64,000 nucleotides of DNA from positions 124,001 to 188,000 of the forward strand of contig CP064953.1 of assembly GCA_015679245.1 (NCBI GenBank). Reading direction: 5' to 3'. The notes beneath the pieces were generated by a model. It was not told the origin of the DNA and made no database searches. It worked only from the letters and a program-made list of their open reading frames with translations. Shown here piece by piece: positions 36,096 to 45,004 of this stretch (the first letter of the stretch is position 1; each line of letters begins with the position of its first letter). This DNA comes from Actinomycetaceae bacterium zg-1166 (lineage in GTDB: Bacteria > Actinomycetota > Actinomycetes > Actinomycetales > Actinomycetaceae). The translations under genes were made by a program, and so were the position numbers.

Positions 36096-37124
36096 TCACT
36101 TCATCTTCGTACCGGCAGAGCCGAGGCGTTCACATGCTTCAACCACACGGGCAGCCATGCCTGCTTCGGCGACCTTACCCCAAGCGCGAGGATCGTAGGT
36201 CTTCTTGTTGCCTACTTCGCCGTCGATCTTGAGCACGCCGTCGTAGTTCTTGTACATCCAGTCAGCCACTGGGCGGGTGTAGGCATACTGAGTATCTGTA
36301 TCCACGTTCATCTTGATGACACCGTTAGCCACAGCCAGAGCGATTTCTTCTTCAGTGGAACCCGAACCGCCGTGCATGACGAGGTCGAATGGACGATCTG
36401 TATCGAGGCCGTAGTGAGCTGCGACTTCCGTCTGGATTGTGCCAAGGAGTTCGGGACGGAGCTTAACGTGGCCAGGCTTGTAAGCGCCGTGCACGTTGCC
36501 GAAGGTGAGAGCCGTGAGGTAGCGACCCTTCTCACCCAGGCCAAGAGCTTCGACTGTCTTAATGGCATCAGCGGTAGTGGTGTAAAGTTTCTCGTTGATT
36601 TCGCCTACAACGCCGTCTTCTTCGCCGCCTACGGCACCAACCTCAATCTCAAGGATGGTGCGTGCGGCAACCGCCTTATCCAGGAGACGCTTGGCGATCT
36701 CAAGGTTTTCGTCGAGCGGAATGGCTGAGCCATCCCACATGTGCGACTGGTACCAGGGGAGGCGGCCAGCCTTTACCTCTTCAGCTTCCATCTCCATGAT
36801 GGCTTCGGTCCACGACTCAAGATTCTGCTTAGCGCAGTGATCGGTGTGGAGAGCCACGGTGACGTTGTAGTTCTTAGCAATCTCGCGAGCATAGGCAGCC
36901 ATAGCGAGTGTGCCGGCGATACGATCCTTGATTGTGGAGCCAGACCAGTATTCGGCTCCACCAACGGAGACCTGGATGATGCCATCGGATTCGGCATCGG
37001 CGAAACCGCGGATTGCTGCGGTCAGAGTTTGGGAGGATGTTACATTGATCGCGGGGTAGGCAAACTTGCCAGCCTTTGCGCGGTCGAGCATCTCAGCGTA
37101 AACCTCGGGGGTTGCGATAGGCAC
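36096..37124 (-). CDS. fba: Fructose-bisphosphate aldolase, class II
   Basis: 342 residues; cleaves fructose-1,6-bisphosphate in glycolysis. Zinc and active-site motifs are present: TVALHTDHCAK (catalytic Asp, zinc His), the Glu cluster EIEVGAVGGEEDG, GNVHGAYKPG, and LVMHGGSGSTEEEI with KMNVDTDTQYA at the phosphate site. GTG 37124 is the start, with AAAGGAG upstream; the frame extends further 5' without a signal. The start MPIATPEVYAEML is the standard actinobacterial form. Confidence 0.96.
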   Translation of the reverse strand: MPIATPEVYAEMLDRAKAGKFAYPAINVTSSQTLTAAIRGFADAESDGIIQVSVGGAEYWSGSTIKDRIAGTLAMAAYAREIAKNYNVTVALHTDHCAKQNLESWTEAIMEMEAEEVKAGRLPWYQSHMWDGSAIPLDENLEIAKRLLDKAVAARTILEIEVGAVGGEEDGVVGEINEKLYTTTADAIKTVEALGLGEKGRYLTALTFGNVHGAYKPGHVKLRPELLGTIQTEVAAHYGLDTDRPFDLVMHGGSGSTEEEIALAVANGVIKMNVDTDTQYAYTRPVADWMYKNYDGVLKIDGEVGNKKTYDPRAWGKVAEAGMAARVVEACERLGSAGTKMK

Positions 37125-37563
37125 AGGAACTCTCCTTTGATTGAGACCAGGACTTTCCCATTCTCTCACTTTCGCCCCGATTGACGAAAAGCCTTTTGAC
37201 CCTGAATTTCTGCCAGCTAGCGTGGTGCGAACCACATAATTTTCCTGTGAGGCAAGGATTCTGCGCACTTTCACATTTCCCTTCCCTGCTTCCTATTTAT
37301 AGAACACTCATGCCCTTCTCATCGCTCACCACTTCCACTTTTTCTTTCTCGTCCGCCCGCCAAAATTCCCACACCACCAACGCAACTCCCGCACCACCGA
37401 CAAAAAGCTAGAAGTGTGGAATATCCGAGAGGTATGCCCTGTTTCAGAAAATCGGCACGCCGACGTGAGTCTCAAAGGTGCGAGTGAGACGAAGCTCCTG
37501 AGTTTCAGAAATTTCGCGCATTGAAGCGAAGGCGTGGTTTTGTCGTTGTGGATGAGTAGCGAT
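37125..37563. other. 439-base region upstream of fba
   Basis: No gene seen. It holds the fba promoter, with a possible TATAAA-like -10 near 37298, and probably the end of the trmH-type transcript. GTTTCAGAAA occurs at 37441-37450 and again at 37502-37511. Confidence 0.4.
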
Positions 37564-38409
37564 TTAGGAAGCCATGGAGCGAGGGGCAGGGCGATGGCGC
37601 ACCATCCACGAGTGCATTGCTATCGCGGCTGCGGCGGCTACGTTGAGTGAGCGAGTGGAGCCATACTGTTCAATGCGCACAGCCTGCTCACACACAGCTT
37701 GGAGTTGGGGTGAAATCCCTGCCGACTCCTGACCGAACACAAGAAGGCACTTTTCTGGAAGTTCGGCGTACTCAAGGGGCTGCGATTGGGGAGGATTATC
37801 GACGGCGACGAGGATGTATCCATGCTCGTGAGTCCAGGCAGCTAGACTCTCGGGGGTAGGGTGATAGTGGATGTCGATGTAACGATCGGTCACCATAGCC
37901 CCGCGCTTGTTCCAGCGTCGTCGCCCCACAATGTGCACTCCGCCCACATTGAAGGCATTACCTGAGCGCACAATGGAACCAATATTGAGGTCATGTTCGA
38001 GGTTTTCGATTGCGATGTGGAGCGCACTTCGGTCTGTGGCCAGGTCAGCATGAATCGCCTCGACACTCCAATAACGATACTTGTCGAGGACATTTCGGTG
38101 ATCGCCAAAGGCAAGAAGTTCACGGTCGAGGCGTGGATCTTCTGGCCAAGGTTCAGGCATGGGACCCACGCCAATTTCGCGAGCGCCAGGGCGGCGTTCG
38201 TAAGCTGGATCATCCACGTCTGTGGAAGCACGACGGACTTGCACAAGTGCTTCCTGGGTAGGTGGTGCTTCCTGGGCAAGAGATGCGACCTCGGTAGGTG
38301 CGTCTTGGGTAAGCATTGCCGTAATGTTGTCCTCAGTTGTGAACGTGGAGATCTCGGACGGGAGCTCTCTTTCATGTGTGCAGGCGCCATCGTCGGGAGA
38401 AGGAATCAT
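37564..38409 (-). CDS. SpoU/TrmH-family RNA 2'-O-methyltransferase
   Basis: 281 residues from ATG 38409, just after the pyrE stop. The SPOUT core occupies the C-terminal 160 residues: motif 1 IENLEHDLNIGSIVRSGNAF, motif 2 CLLVFGQESAGIS and motif 3 GSTRSLNVAAAAAIAMHSW, which form the knot and bind S-adenosylmethionine. The first 85 residues are Glu/Thr/Pro-rich and probably disordered, unusual for the family and possibly partly untranslated. The target tRNA or rRNA position cannot be assigned. Confidence 0.87.
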   Translation of the reverse strand: MIPSPDDGACTHERELPSEISTFTTEDNITAMLTQDAPTEVASLAQEAPPTQEALVQVRRASTDVDDPAYERRPGAREIGVGPMPEPWPEDPRLDRELLAFGDHRNVLDKYRYWSVEAIHADLATDRSALHIAIENLEHDLNIGSIVRSGNAFNVGGVHIVGRRRWNKRGAMVTDRYIDIHYHPTPESLAAWTHEHGYILVAVDNPPQSQPLEYAELPEKCLLVFGQESAGISPQLQAVCEQAVRIEQYGSTRSLNVAAAAAIAMHSWMVRHRPAPRSMAS

Positions 38410-38413
38410 GTCC

Positions 38414-38986
38414 TCACACCTGCGGTTCGAGGCCGAGATCCTCAAGGTGCACGGCTGCGAGGTAAGGCACGCCGTAAGCCTCGATCTTCTCCTTCGCGCC
38501 GGTGTTACGATCCACCACTACGGCCACTGCCAGCACATTCGCACCTGCTGCCCGTGCAGCTTCGAGAGCTTGAATGGGTGAACCTCCAGTGGTGGACGTG
38601 TCCTCGAGGATGACGACATTGCGTTCGGCAATATCAGGGCCTTCGATCTGGCGCTTCATCCCGTGGTCTTTCGCTTCCTTGCGCACGACGAAAGCGTCGA
38701 TATCTAACCCGCGTGAAGCTGCGGCGTGAAGAATCGCAGTGGATACAGGATCGGCACCCATCGTGAGGCCGCCCACGGCATCGGCTACACCGGCACCACA
38801 TCCGGCTTCTTCCAGGACATCAAGCATGACATGGCCGATAAGTGGGCCTGCTTCATGGTGTAGTGTGGCTCGACGCATATCCACGTAATACGAGGAGGTG
38901 CGACCCGAGGCGAGGGTGAAGGTGCCACGCTGGATGGCGAGTTCGTCGATAAGCTCAATGAGGCGCTTGCGCTGAGAATCATTCAC
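38414..38986 (-). CDS. pyrE: Orotate phosphoribosyltransferase
   Basis: 190 residues; makes OMP from orotate and PRPP in pyrimidine synthesis. The PRPP-binding motif VVILEDTSTTGGSPIQA, the flexible catalytic loop KEAKDHGMKRQIEG and the region FTLASGRTSSYYVDMR are all present. GTG 38986 is 6 bases behind TAGGCT, implying a leaderless mRNA. The RNA methyltransferase gene follows within 4 bases. Confidence 0.95.
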   Translation of the reverse strand: MNDSQRKRLIELIDELAIQRGTFTLASGRTSSYYVDMRRATLHHEAGPLIGHVMLDVLEEAGCGAGVADAVGGLTMGADPVSTAILHAAASRGLDIDAFVVRKEAKDHGMKRQIEGPDIAERNVVILEDTSTTGGSPIQALEAARAAGANVLAVAVVVDRNTGAKEKIEAYGVPYLAAVHLEDLGLEPQV

Positions 38987-38992
38987 GGCACT

Positions 38993-38998
38993 AGCCTA
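38993..38998 (-). promoter_or_regulatory. Leaderless -10 element (TAGGCT) of pyrE
   Basis: TAGGCT on the minus strand, AGTGCC, then GTG 38986. Confidence 0.6.
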
Positions 38999-39019
38999 AC
39001 GTGAGGTCTGCCCCCATAC

Positions 39020-40183
39020 TTAACGGCGGCTCTTTCTCCGCACAGTTTCGCGCCAGCGAGTAAGGAGTTCGAAGCCATCGTGACCACTGATGAGAGGAAT
39101 GTGTTCGGGACGGCGAGGGAGCATGGGATGCATCGCTTCAAAGGTCGAAGTCATTCCTGATGAGAGTACCTGCTCCACCGAATTGAGGCGCCGTAGGGCG
39201 ATCGCCGCCACAGCTGAGGGATGTTCGCGGGCAAGTTCGTCGTAGATCATCGGATCGTGTTGACCATCATCACCCACGAGAACCCACTCGATCCCAGGGA
39301 AAGTGATGAGGAGGTTGCGCAACTGAGTGCGTTTGTGCTCCTGACCTGAACGGAAAAGACCCGTGGGAGTTGGCCCCCAATCAGTGAGGAGGAGCGGGCC
39401 GAGCGGAAGGCGATTAGCCTGGATAAAGGCCTGCATTGCGGGAAGTGTATTCCAAGCGCCGGTGGAGAGGTAGAACACAGGTGCCTCTGGGTGCCCTTTG
39501 AGTACTTCGTCGAAGAATTCCGTCATGCCAGGAACGGGTATGCGCGCGTCAGTGCGCAGTACGAAAGCATTCCATGCGGCGATGAACATGCGAGGAAGCC
39601 ACGTCACGACGATGGTGTCGTCGATATCGCAGATCACGCCGCGTTGAGCCTGAGGATCTACGACGAGGACAGGTGCCTCAGCAGATGTGCCAGCCGCTGG
39701 GACAATCTGGGCAGTGTGCCAGCCGGGAGTGAGGCCATGGTTCGTCACTATGACATCGACGTATCCGTTGGAATCTGTACGAGTAGTAAATTCACGCCCG
39801 GCGATCTTCACCGTGACGGGGAGATTGCCGATCTGAGTGGTGAAAAATTGACGCCAACCACGCTGAGCCTTTGTGGCGGCATCTGTAGCGATCTCCACAA
39901 AGTCATCCATAGCTTGTGCGGCTTTGGAATGCGTGTCGAAAAGATGAGTGACGGGGCGCGTGATTGGTTTACCTGAGGCTGCGTGCGGCAGAAACGTGAA
40001 AGAAAAGGGCTTCTCAGCATCCGGAGGTGCCATGACTGCTCGCCCGATGACGTGCAGGGTTGAGGATGAGCCATATCCTGTATATGGGAGGATCTGGGGA
40101 AGCCATCCACGGGCGCGAAGGCGCACAATACCGCGTTTATTTGCTGAGTTCTCGATCGCGCGTGCAATATCTGCCAGTGCCAC
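39020..40183 (-). CDS. App1/DUF2183 family phosphatase-like protein
   Basis: 387 residues. The C-terminal half is a HAD-like App1 (DUF2183) domain: the aspartate motif VICDIDDTIVVTWL, FYLSTGAWN as motif II, and WVLVGDDGQHDPMIY as the last acidic motif. Yeast App1 is a phosphatidate phosphatase; bacterial members are uncharacterised. The N-terminal half (about 1-180) is beta-rich and unassigned. GTG 40183 has TAACCT 6 bases upstream, so probably leaderless. Confidence 0.85.
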   Translation of the reverse strand: MALADIARAIENSANKRGIVRLRARGWLPQILPYTGYGSSSTLHVIGRAVMAPPDAEKPFSFTFLPHAASGKPITRPVTHLFDTHSKAAQAMDDFVEIATDAATKAQRGWRQFFTTQIGNLPVTVKIAGREFTTRTDSNGYVDVIVTNHGLTPGWHTAQIVPAAGTSAEAPVLVVDPQAQRGVICDIDDTIVVTWLPRMFIAAWNAFVLRTDARIPVPGMTEFFDEVLKGHPEAPVFYLSTGAWNTLPAMQAFIQANRLPLGPLLLTDWGPTPTGLFRSGQEHKRTQLRNLLITFPGIEWVLVGDDGQHDPMIYDELAREHPSAVAAIALRRLNSVEQVLSSGMTSTFEAMHPMLPRRPEHIPLISGHDGFELLTRWRETVRRKSRR

Positions 40184-40189
40184 ACTCCT

Positions 40190-40195
40190 AGGTTA
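40190..40195 (-). promoter_or_regulatory. Leaderless -10 element (TAACCT) of the App1 gene
   Basis: TAACCT on the minus strand followed by 6 bases and GTG 40183. Confidence 0.5.
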
Positions 40196-40390
40196 GCTGG
40201 TGAAGCTGACGAGACTCTGAGTGTCCCAACAACGGGGATCCTGGTGCGAACGGTCACTTTACCAAGGCACATAAAGGAATCCGGGGAGACAAAATACACG
40301 GCTGAGTAGGGGATATCGGCCTACGGGGTAGGAGTATCGACCTAGCTTCGTCAACACGCGTAGGGCAGTGTGACTTGTATGGACACAACG

Positions 40391-40449
40391 AATGCGACTC
40401 GGCCAGAAAAGACGAGCATTCCTCGTACTTGACTGAACCGAGTCGCGTT
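40391..40449 (-). terminator. Probable gnd terminator
   Basis: AATGCGACTCGG (40391-40402) pairs with CCGAGTCGCGTT (40438-40449), one G-T pair, enclosing a small GACGAG/CTCGT hairpin. It begins 44 bases after the gnd stop. The rest of the gap to 40184 shows nothing else. Confidence 0.6.
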
Positions 40450-40493
40450 CCCTGCAGTAAGTAGACGTGGAAAATTACCTGTGAAAGCGAGTT

Positions 40494-41951
40494 TTACCCC
40501 TGTTTCTCCTGGGATCGATCTCCACTCCAGAGAGTGTGGTAAATGCCGGGCTTATCAGTGCGCAGATAAGTGTGAGCGCCAAAAAAGTCGCGCTGACCCT
40601 GGATAAGGTTCGCTGGGAGGTTCTCCGCACGAACGCCGTCGTAGTAGGAAAGGGAAGAAGCGAAAGCCGGAACAGGGATCCCATTGAGTGCCGCATAGGA
40701 GACTACCCAACGCCAGGATTGGACGGCATTGGAAGCCTCACCAGCAAAGTAAGGATCAGCTAGGAGAAGCGGGAGTCTGGCATCGCGCTCGAAGGCTTCT
40801 GTGATGCGGTTGAGGAACACTGCACGAATGATGCATCCACCACGCCAGATCCGTGCCATCGCGCCCATATCTACGTTCCATCCGTATTCGGCTGAGGCTG
40901 AACGGATAAGTTCGAACCCCTGAGAGTAGGCCACCATCTTCGAGGCGTAGAGTGCCTGGCGGATCGCCTCAATGAAGGCTGTGGAATCATCAAGTGGCGT
41001 ATCGATAGTGTGTGCCTCAAGCATGTCGCGAGCAGCCTCACGCTGAGCTAGGCCACCAGAGAGTGAGCGCGCGAAAGTGGCCTCAGCGATACCCGTCACG
41101 GGAACGCCCAATTCGGCGGCGTTCTGAACTGTCCAGGCACCTGTGCCCTTTTGTGAAGCGCGATCGAGAATGACATCCACGAGTGGTTTGCCCGTATCAG
41201 GATCGACATGCTGGAGCACATCAGCTGTGATCTCGATGAGGTAGGAACCTAGTTCAGTCTTATTCCACTCCTCGAAAACCTTCCCTATCTCTGGAGCGCT
41301 CATGCCTAGTGCCTTGCGCATGAGATCATAGGCCTCTGCGATGAGCTGCATATCCGAGTATTCGATGCCGTTATGTACCATTTTGACGAAATGGCCTGCA
41401 CCGTCAGGACCCACATGTGTACAGCAGGGAACCCCATCCACATGCGCTGAAATCTTCTCGAACATGGGGCCGAGGCGACGGTAGGAATCTTCCGTCCCAC
41501 CAGGCATGATTGAAGGACCTTTGAGGGCACCTTCTTCCCCGCCGGAAACGCCAGCACCGACGAAGTGTAGGCCGCGGGCGCGGATCGCCTCTTCCCGACG
41601 GCGTGTATCGTGGTAGTTCGCGTTTCCGCAATCAACGATAATGTCGCCTGGTTCCATGAGATCTGCAAGTTCGTCGATCACAGCGTCGGTGGCAGCTCCA
41701 GCCTTGACCATAATGATTGCCACGCGGGGCACAGAGAGTGAGGCGACGAAATCCGCCATCGATTCGCAAGGGAAGAACTCTCCTTCACTACCGTGAGAGG
41801 CCATGACGGCTTGCGTCTTGGTGGCTGTGCGGTTGTGGATCGCTACCTTGAAACCCTTGTGGGCGAGGTTACGTGCAAGGTTGGAACCCATCACGGCCAT
41901 TCCAGTGACACCAATATCAGCGATGCCACGCCCAGGTGCGGGGATGTTCAC
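40494..41951 (-). CDS. gnd: 6-phosphogluconate dehydrogenase (decarboxylating)
   Basis: 485 residues; oxidative pentose phosphate pathway, producing ribulose-5-phosphate, CO2 and NADPH. The cofactor loop is GVTGMAVMGSNLARNLA with HNRT after strand 2, which favours NADP. The substrate motif is FVGAGVSGGEEGALKGPSIM, and the catalytic Lys and active-site block is HFVKMVHNGIEYSDMQLIAE. The C-terminal swap helix includes QRDFFGAHTYLRTD. Full length. ATG 41951 is the first plausible start; there is no strong ribosome site. Confidence 0.96.
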   Translation of the reverse strand: MNIPAPGRGIADIGVTGMAVMGSNLARNLAHKGFKVAIHNRTATKTQAVMASHGSEGEFFPCESMADFVASLSVPRVAIIMVKAGAATDAVIDELADLMEPGDIIVDCGNANYHDTRRREEAIRARGLHFVGAGVSGGEEGALKGPSIMPGGTEDSYRRLGPMFEKISAHVDGVPCCTHVGPDGAGHFVKMVHNGIEYSDMQLIAEAYDLMRKALGMSAPEIGKVFEEWNKTELGSYLIEITADVLQHVDPDTGKPLVDVILDRASQKGTGAWTVQNAAELGVPVTGIAEATFARSLSGGLAQREAARDMLEAHTIDTPLDDSTAFIEAIRQALYASKMVAYSQGFELIRSASAEYGWNVDMGAMARIWRGGCIIRAVFLNRITEAFERDARLPLLLADPYFAGEASNAVQSWRWVVSYAALNGIPVPAFASSLSYYDGVRAENLPANLIQGQRDFFGAHTYLRTDKPGIYHTLWSGDRSQEKQG

Positions 41952-42083
41952 ATGAACTCCTTATGTTTAGTTGTGCTGCGGAAGAAGTCTGACATGCCAC
42001 ACATGTATGTGGGTGAAATCTGGATTTTCGACGAGATTCGCTCAAGGCTCTGAGCGAAACCATCGGATATATCGTCGTGGTTC

Positions 42084-43814
42084 CTACTTGCCGAGCGCGG
42101 CGGTGACGAGTGTTTTTGCAGAATCCTGGACGTCGGCCAGATGCTCTGAGCTGAGGAAGGATTCGGCATAGATCTTGTACACGTCTTCGGTTCCCGAGGG
42201 GCGCGCGGCAAACCATGCGTTCTCCGTGGTGACCTTGAGGCCACCGATTGCCGCACCATTACCGGGAGCGGCAGTGAGTGCCGCTGTGATTGCTTCACCG
42301 GCCAGGTGCGTGGCGGTGATATCGGCGGGAGAGAGCTTGGAAAGTTTCACCTTCTCCTCTTTCGAGGCAGCAGCGTCGATACGGGCGTAGGAAGAATCTC
42401 CGTAACGCTCCACTTGCTCGCGGTGAAGCTGAGAAGGACTCTTTCCTGTTACGGCAAGGATTTCAGCAGCAAGGAGATCCATAACGAGACCATCTTTATC
42501 TGTGGTCCATACGCTCCCATCCATGCGTAGGAAGGAGCCTCCTGCTGACTCCTCGCCGCCGAAGCCGAGAGAACCCGAGAGCAGACCGGGAACGAACCAC
42601 TTGAACCCTACGGGAACTTCCACAATCTCACGGCATATTCCCGCTACAACACGGTCGATAAGAGAGGAGGAGACGAGGGTTTTTCCCACTCCGGCGTCCT
42701 TTGCCCAACCGGGGCGGTGAGTGAAGAGATATTCGATAGCAACAGCGAGGTAGTGATTCGGGTTCATGAGGCCGCCGTCTGGAGTGACGATTCCATGTCG
42801 ATCCGAATCAGCATCATTACCGGTAGCAATGTCGAAGGGGACGCTTCCATCGCACGTGGGCAGCATACGCTCGCGTAGGGAAGCCATAGCGTAAGGGGAG
42901 GAGCAGTCCATACGGATCTTGCCATCCCAATCCAAGGTCATAAAGGGCCAGCGGGGATCGACCTTTGGATTCACCACGGTGAGGTCAATATTGTAGTAGC
43001 TGGCGATCTCACTCCAGTATTCGGCTGAGGCACCCCCCATAGGATCCGCACCGATGCGCACACCAGCACGACGGATCGCCTCAAAGTCAATCATCTGCGC
43101 GAGGGATTCCACATAGAGTGCGCGGAAATCAAAACTTGTGACTTGTGTTTTGGCTTCCTCATAGGGCACTCGTGCAATTTTCTCCCATCCTTGCGCCAAG
43201 AGCTCATTCGCGCGAGCAGCGATCACTGACGTGGCTTCCGTACCAGCAGGACCACCCGTGGGAGGGTTGTACTTGAAGCCACCATCTCGCGGTGGATTGT
43301 GAGAGGGAGTGATGACGATACCATCGGCAAGGCCGGAGCGTACACAGGTGCAACTTTCCGTTGTGCCAGAAGCAAGGGCGACTGCGTCGGGGCGCACACC
43401 CTCAGGGCTACCAGCTCCATTTGCGACGAGTATCGCCAGGGAAATCGCGGGCGTGGGAGTGTAGGAACCGCGCGAATCGACGCGCACATCTACGCCGTTG
43501 GCTACGAGTACTTCGACGGCTGTGCGTTCAGCTGGTTCGGAGAGAGCATGTGTGTCACGACCAATGAAGAGAGGGCCGTCAAAGCCCTGAGCCCGGCGGT
43601 ATTCGACGATTGCTTGCGTAGTAGCAGCAATATGAGCCTCGTTAAAGGCTGCGTCAAAAGCTGAACCGCGGTGACCAGAGGTACCGAACATAACTTGCTG
43701 AGCAGGGTTGGAAGGATCGGGAGTGAGGGAGTAGTAGGCAGCGATGAGGGCATCGACATCGATGAGATCCTCAGGGCCTGCGGGCATTCCTGCGCGTTCG
43801 TTCATGTCTCCCAT
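42084..43814 (-). CDS. pgm: Phosphoglucomutase (alpha-D-glucose-phosphate-specific)
   Basis: 576 residues; interconverts glucose-1- and glucose-6-phosphate for glycogen and cell-wall precursors. The catalytic phosphoserine loop is [10 protein letters not shown]-like ([20 protein letters not shown]), the metal loop is DADSDRHG, the sugar-binding loop is [11 protein letters not shown] and the phosphate-binding site is [14 protein letters not shown]. An insertion of about 25 residues with two cysteines ([11 protein letters not shown]) sits just before the catalytic loop and is absent from the E. coli enzyme as recalled. Start ATG 43814 or ATG 43805; both have weak purine tracts. Confidence 0.94.
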   Translation of the reverse strand: MGDMNERAGMPAGPEDLIDVDALIAAYYSLTPDPSNPAQQVMFGTSGHRGSAFDAAFNEAHIAATTQAIVEYRRAQGFDGPLFIGRDTHALSEPAERTAVEVLVANGVDVRVDSRGSYTPTPAISLAILVANGAGSPEGVRPDAVALASGTTESCTCVRSGLADGIVITPSHNPPRDGGFKYNPPTGGPAGTEATSVIAARANELLAQGWEKIARVPYEEAKTQVTSFDFRALYVESLAQMIDFEAIRRAGVRIGADPMGGASAEYWSEIASYYNIDLTVVNPKVDPRWPFMTLDWDGKIRMDCSSPYAMASLRERMLPTCDGSVPFDIATGNDADSDRHGIVTPDGGLMNPNHYLAVAIEYLFTHRPGWAKDAGVGKTLVSSSLIDRVVAGICREIVEVPVGFKWFVPGLLSGSLGFGGEESAGGSFLRMDGSVWTTDKDGLVMDLLAAEILAVTGKSPSQLHREQVERYGDSSYARIDAAASKEEKVKLSKLSPADITATHLAGEAITAALTAAPGNGAAIGGLKVTTENAWFAARPSGTEDVYKIYAESFLSSEHLADVQDSAKTLVTAALGK

Positions 43815-43974
43815 TCTTCCACGAACGCAGCATGGATGGGGAAGTAGATGGAATCTGGGGGAAGAAAGCCAGGGAGCGGGAGAAGAGGAGTTTTCTCCCT
43901 CTCAGCAGCGTCAACGAAAAACAACTTTTCGATTGGCGACGACGACGCTACCTGCTGGGTTAAAGCTGCCGAGT

Positions 43975-44352
43975 TTACACGTCGAGAAACACACGAGTGA
44001 AGTAACTGCCAATAAAGAAAAAGGCGGCAGCGGAAGCAAAGTTGCCCAGGAGGAGAGAAAAAGCAGCGATGATGCGTTTTTGTGCGAGCATACGTGCTGC
44101 ATCGAGCATTGCTGAGGAGAAAGTGGTGAAGCCTCCGCAGAAGCCTGTGAGTATGACGGTGACGAGTTCAGGGGAGAGAGCGGTGGAATTGAGCGCGGCG
44201 GTGCTGATCGCACCGAAAATACAACTGCCAAGAACATTGACTGTGAAGATACCCGCAGGCCAGGAAGATACACGTGCATTTACTCCCGAATCAACGCGAG
44301 CACGGATAAGGGAGCCAAAGCCTCCTGCGAGGGTAACGCAAAGGAGGATCAT
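43975..44352 (-). CDS. crcB: CrcB/Fluc fluoride channel subunit
   Basis: 125 residues with four membrane helices; exports fluoride as a dual-topology or paired dimer. Signature residues: GGFGSLIRARVD in helix 1, NVLGSCIFGA (pore Asn) and TGFCGGFTTFSSAM (central Phe box and sodium site). Its ATG overlaps the stop of the second crcB gene upstream by 4 bases, so the two are co-translated and probably form a heterodimer with opposite topologies. Confidence 0.92.
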   Translation of the reverse strand: MILLCVTLAGGFGSLIRARVDSGVNARVSSWPAGIFTVNVLGSCIFGAISTAALNSTALSPELVTVILTGFCGGFTTFSSAMLDAARMLAQKRIIAAFSLLLGNFASAAAFFFIGSYFTRVFLDV

Positions 44353-44792
44353 GCTGTTTCCCTTCCTAACCTCGGGTTCTCAACCTCACGACAAGGAGAA
44401 GCCCAACGTGCACGCGTTCCTATGGCAAGACCTACGAAGGCGAAAAGGAGTCCAAGAAAGAGATTCGCCCCCGGATAGAGGAGGTAGGCGAGTCCGTGAG
44501 TTCCGAGAGTTTCAGCTACGAGGGTGGAGTAGGTGGTAAAGCCACCGAGAAATCCAGTTCCCAGGCCACAGTAGAGCAGTTTGTTCGCAGAAGATACACG
44601 ACGTGAGGTGAGGCCAGCGAGGATCCCTAGAGCGAACGCGCCCAGAAGATTGACCGCGAGACTCGCCCAGGAAAAGTGATACCCCGAAACGGGGAGGATC
44701 TGAGTGAGGAGATAGCGAAGGGCACTTCCTGCCCCACCGCCACAGAAAATAAGGGCAAGGCCAGTGAAGTTGCGAGTAAAAGAGTCACACAC
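44349..44792 (-). CDS. crcB: CrcB/Fluc fluoride channel subunit, partner
   Basis: 147 residues with four helices: GGGAGSALRYLLTQ, NLLGAFALGILAG and GTGFLGGFTTYSTLVAE carry the channel residues. The C-terminal tail is basic (GTRARWASPCREVENPR), which would orient this subunit opposite to its partner. It is the first gene of the crcB pair. I searched the 212 bases upstream by eye for the fluoride riboswitch and did not find it. Confidence 0.92.
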   Translation of the reverse strand: MCDSFTRNFTGLALIFCGGGAGSALRYLLTQILPVSGYHFSWASLAVNLLGAFALGILAGLTSRRVSSANKLLYCGLGTGFLGGFTTYSTLVAETLGTHGLAYLLYPGANLFLGLLFAFVGLAIGTRARWASPCREVENPRLGRETA

Positions 44793-45004
44793 ATCTCAAT
44801 TTTAGGGTTGTGTAGAAATCTTACGAATCCTGCCTGACGTGCATCCGACTCGTGATCGATAGAGCAGAGTCGCATACGTCGAAGTTAATCCTGGGGCCAC
44901 GCAGGCGAGAGGTGTGATGTTCTTTATGGCGGAGGGAAGGTAGAGATGGCAGAGGAGGTGGCGGTGGAGGGAGAGGAGACCATGTGGCAACTTACCTACT
45001 GGGA

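Noticed and set aside
44793-45004. Possible fluoride riboswitch ahead of the crcB pair
   Set aside because: I could not find the conserved crcB-motif pseudoknot sequence; only purine-rich runs are present.
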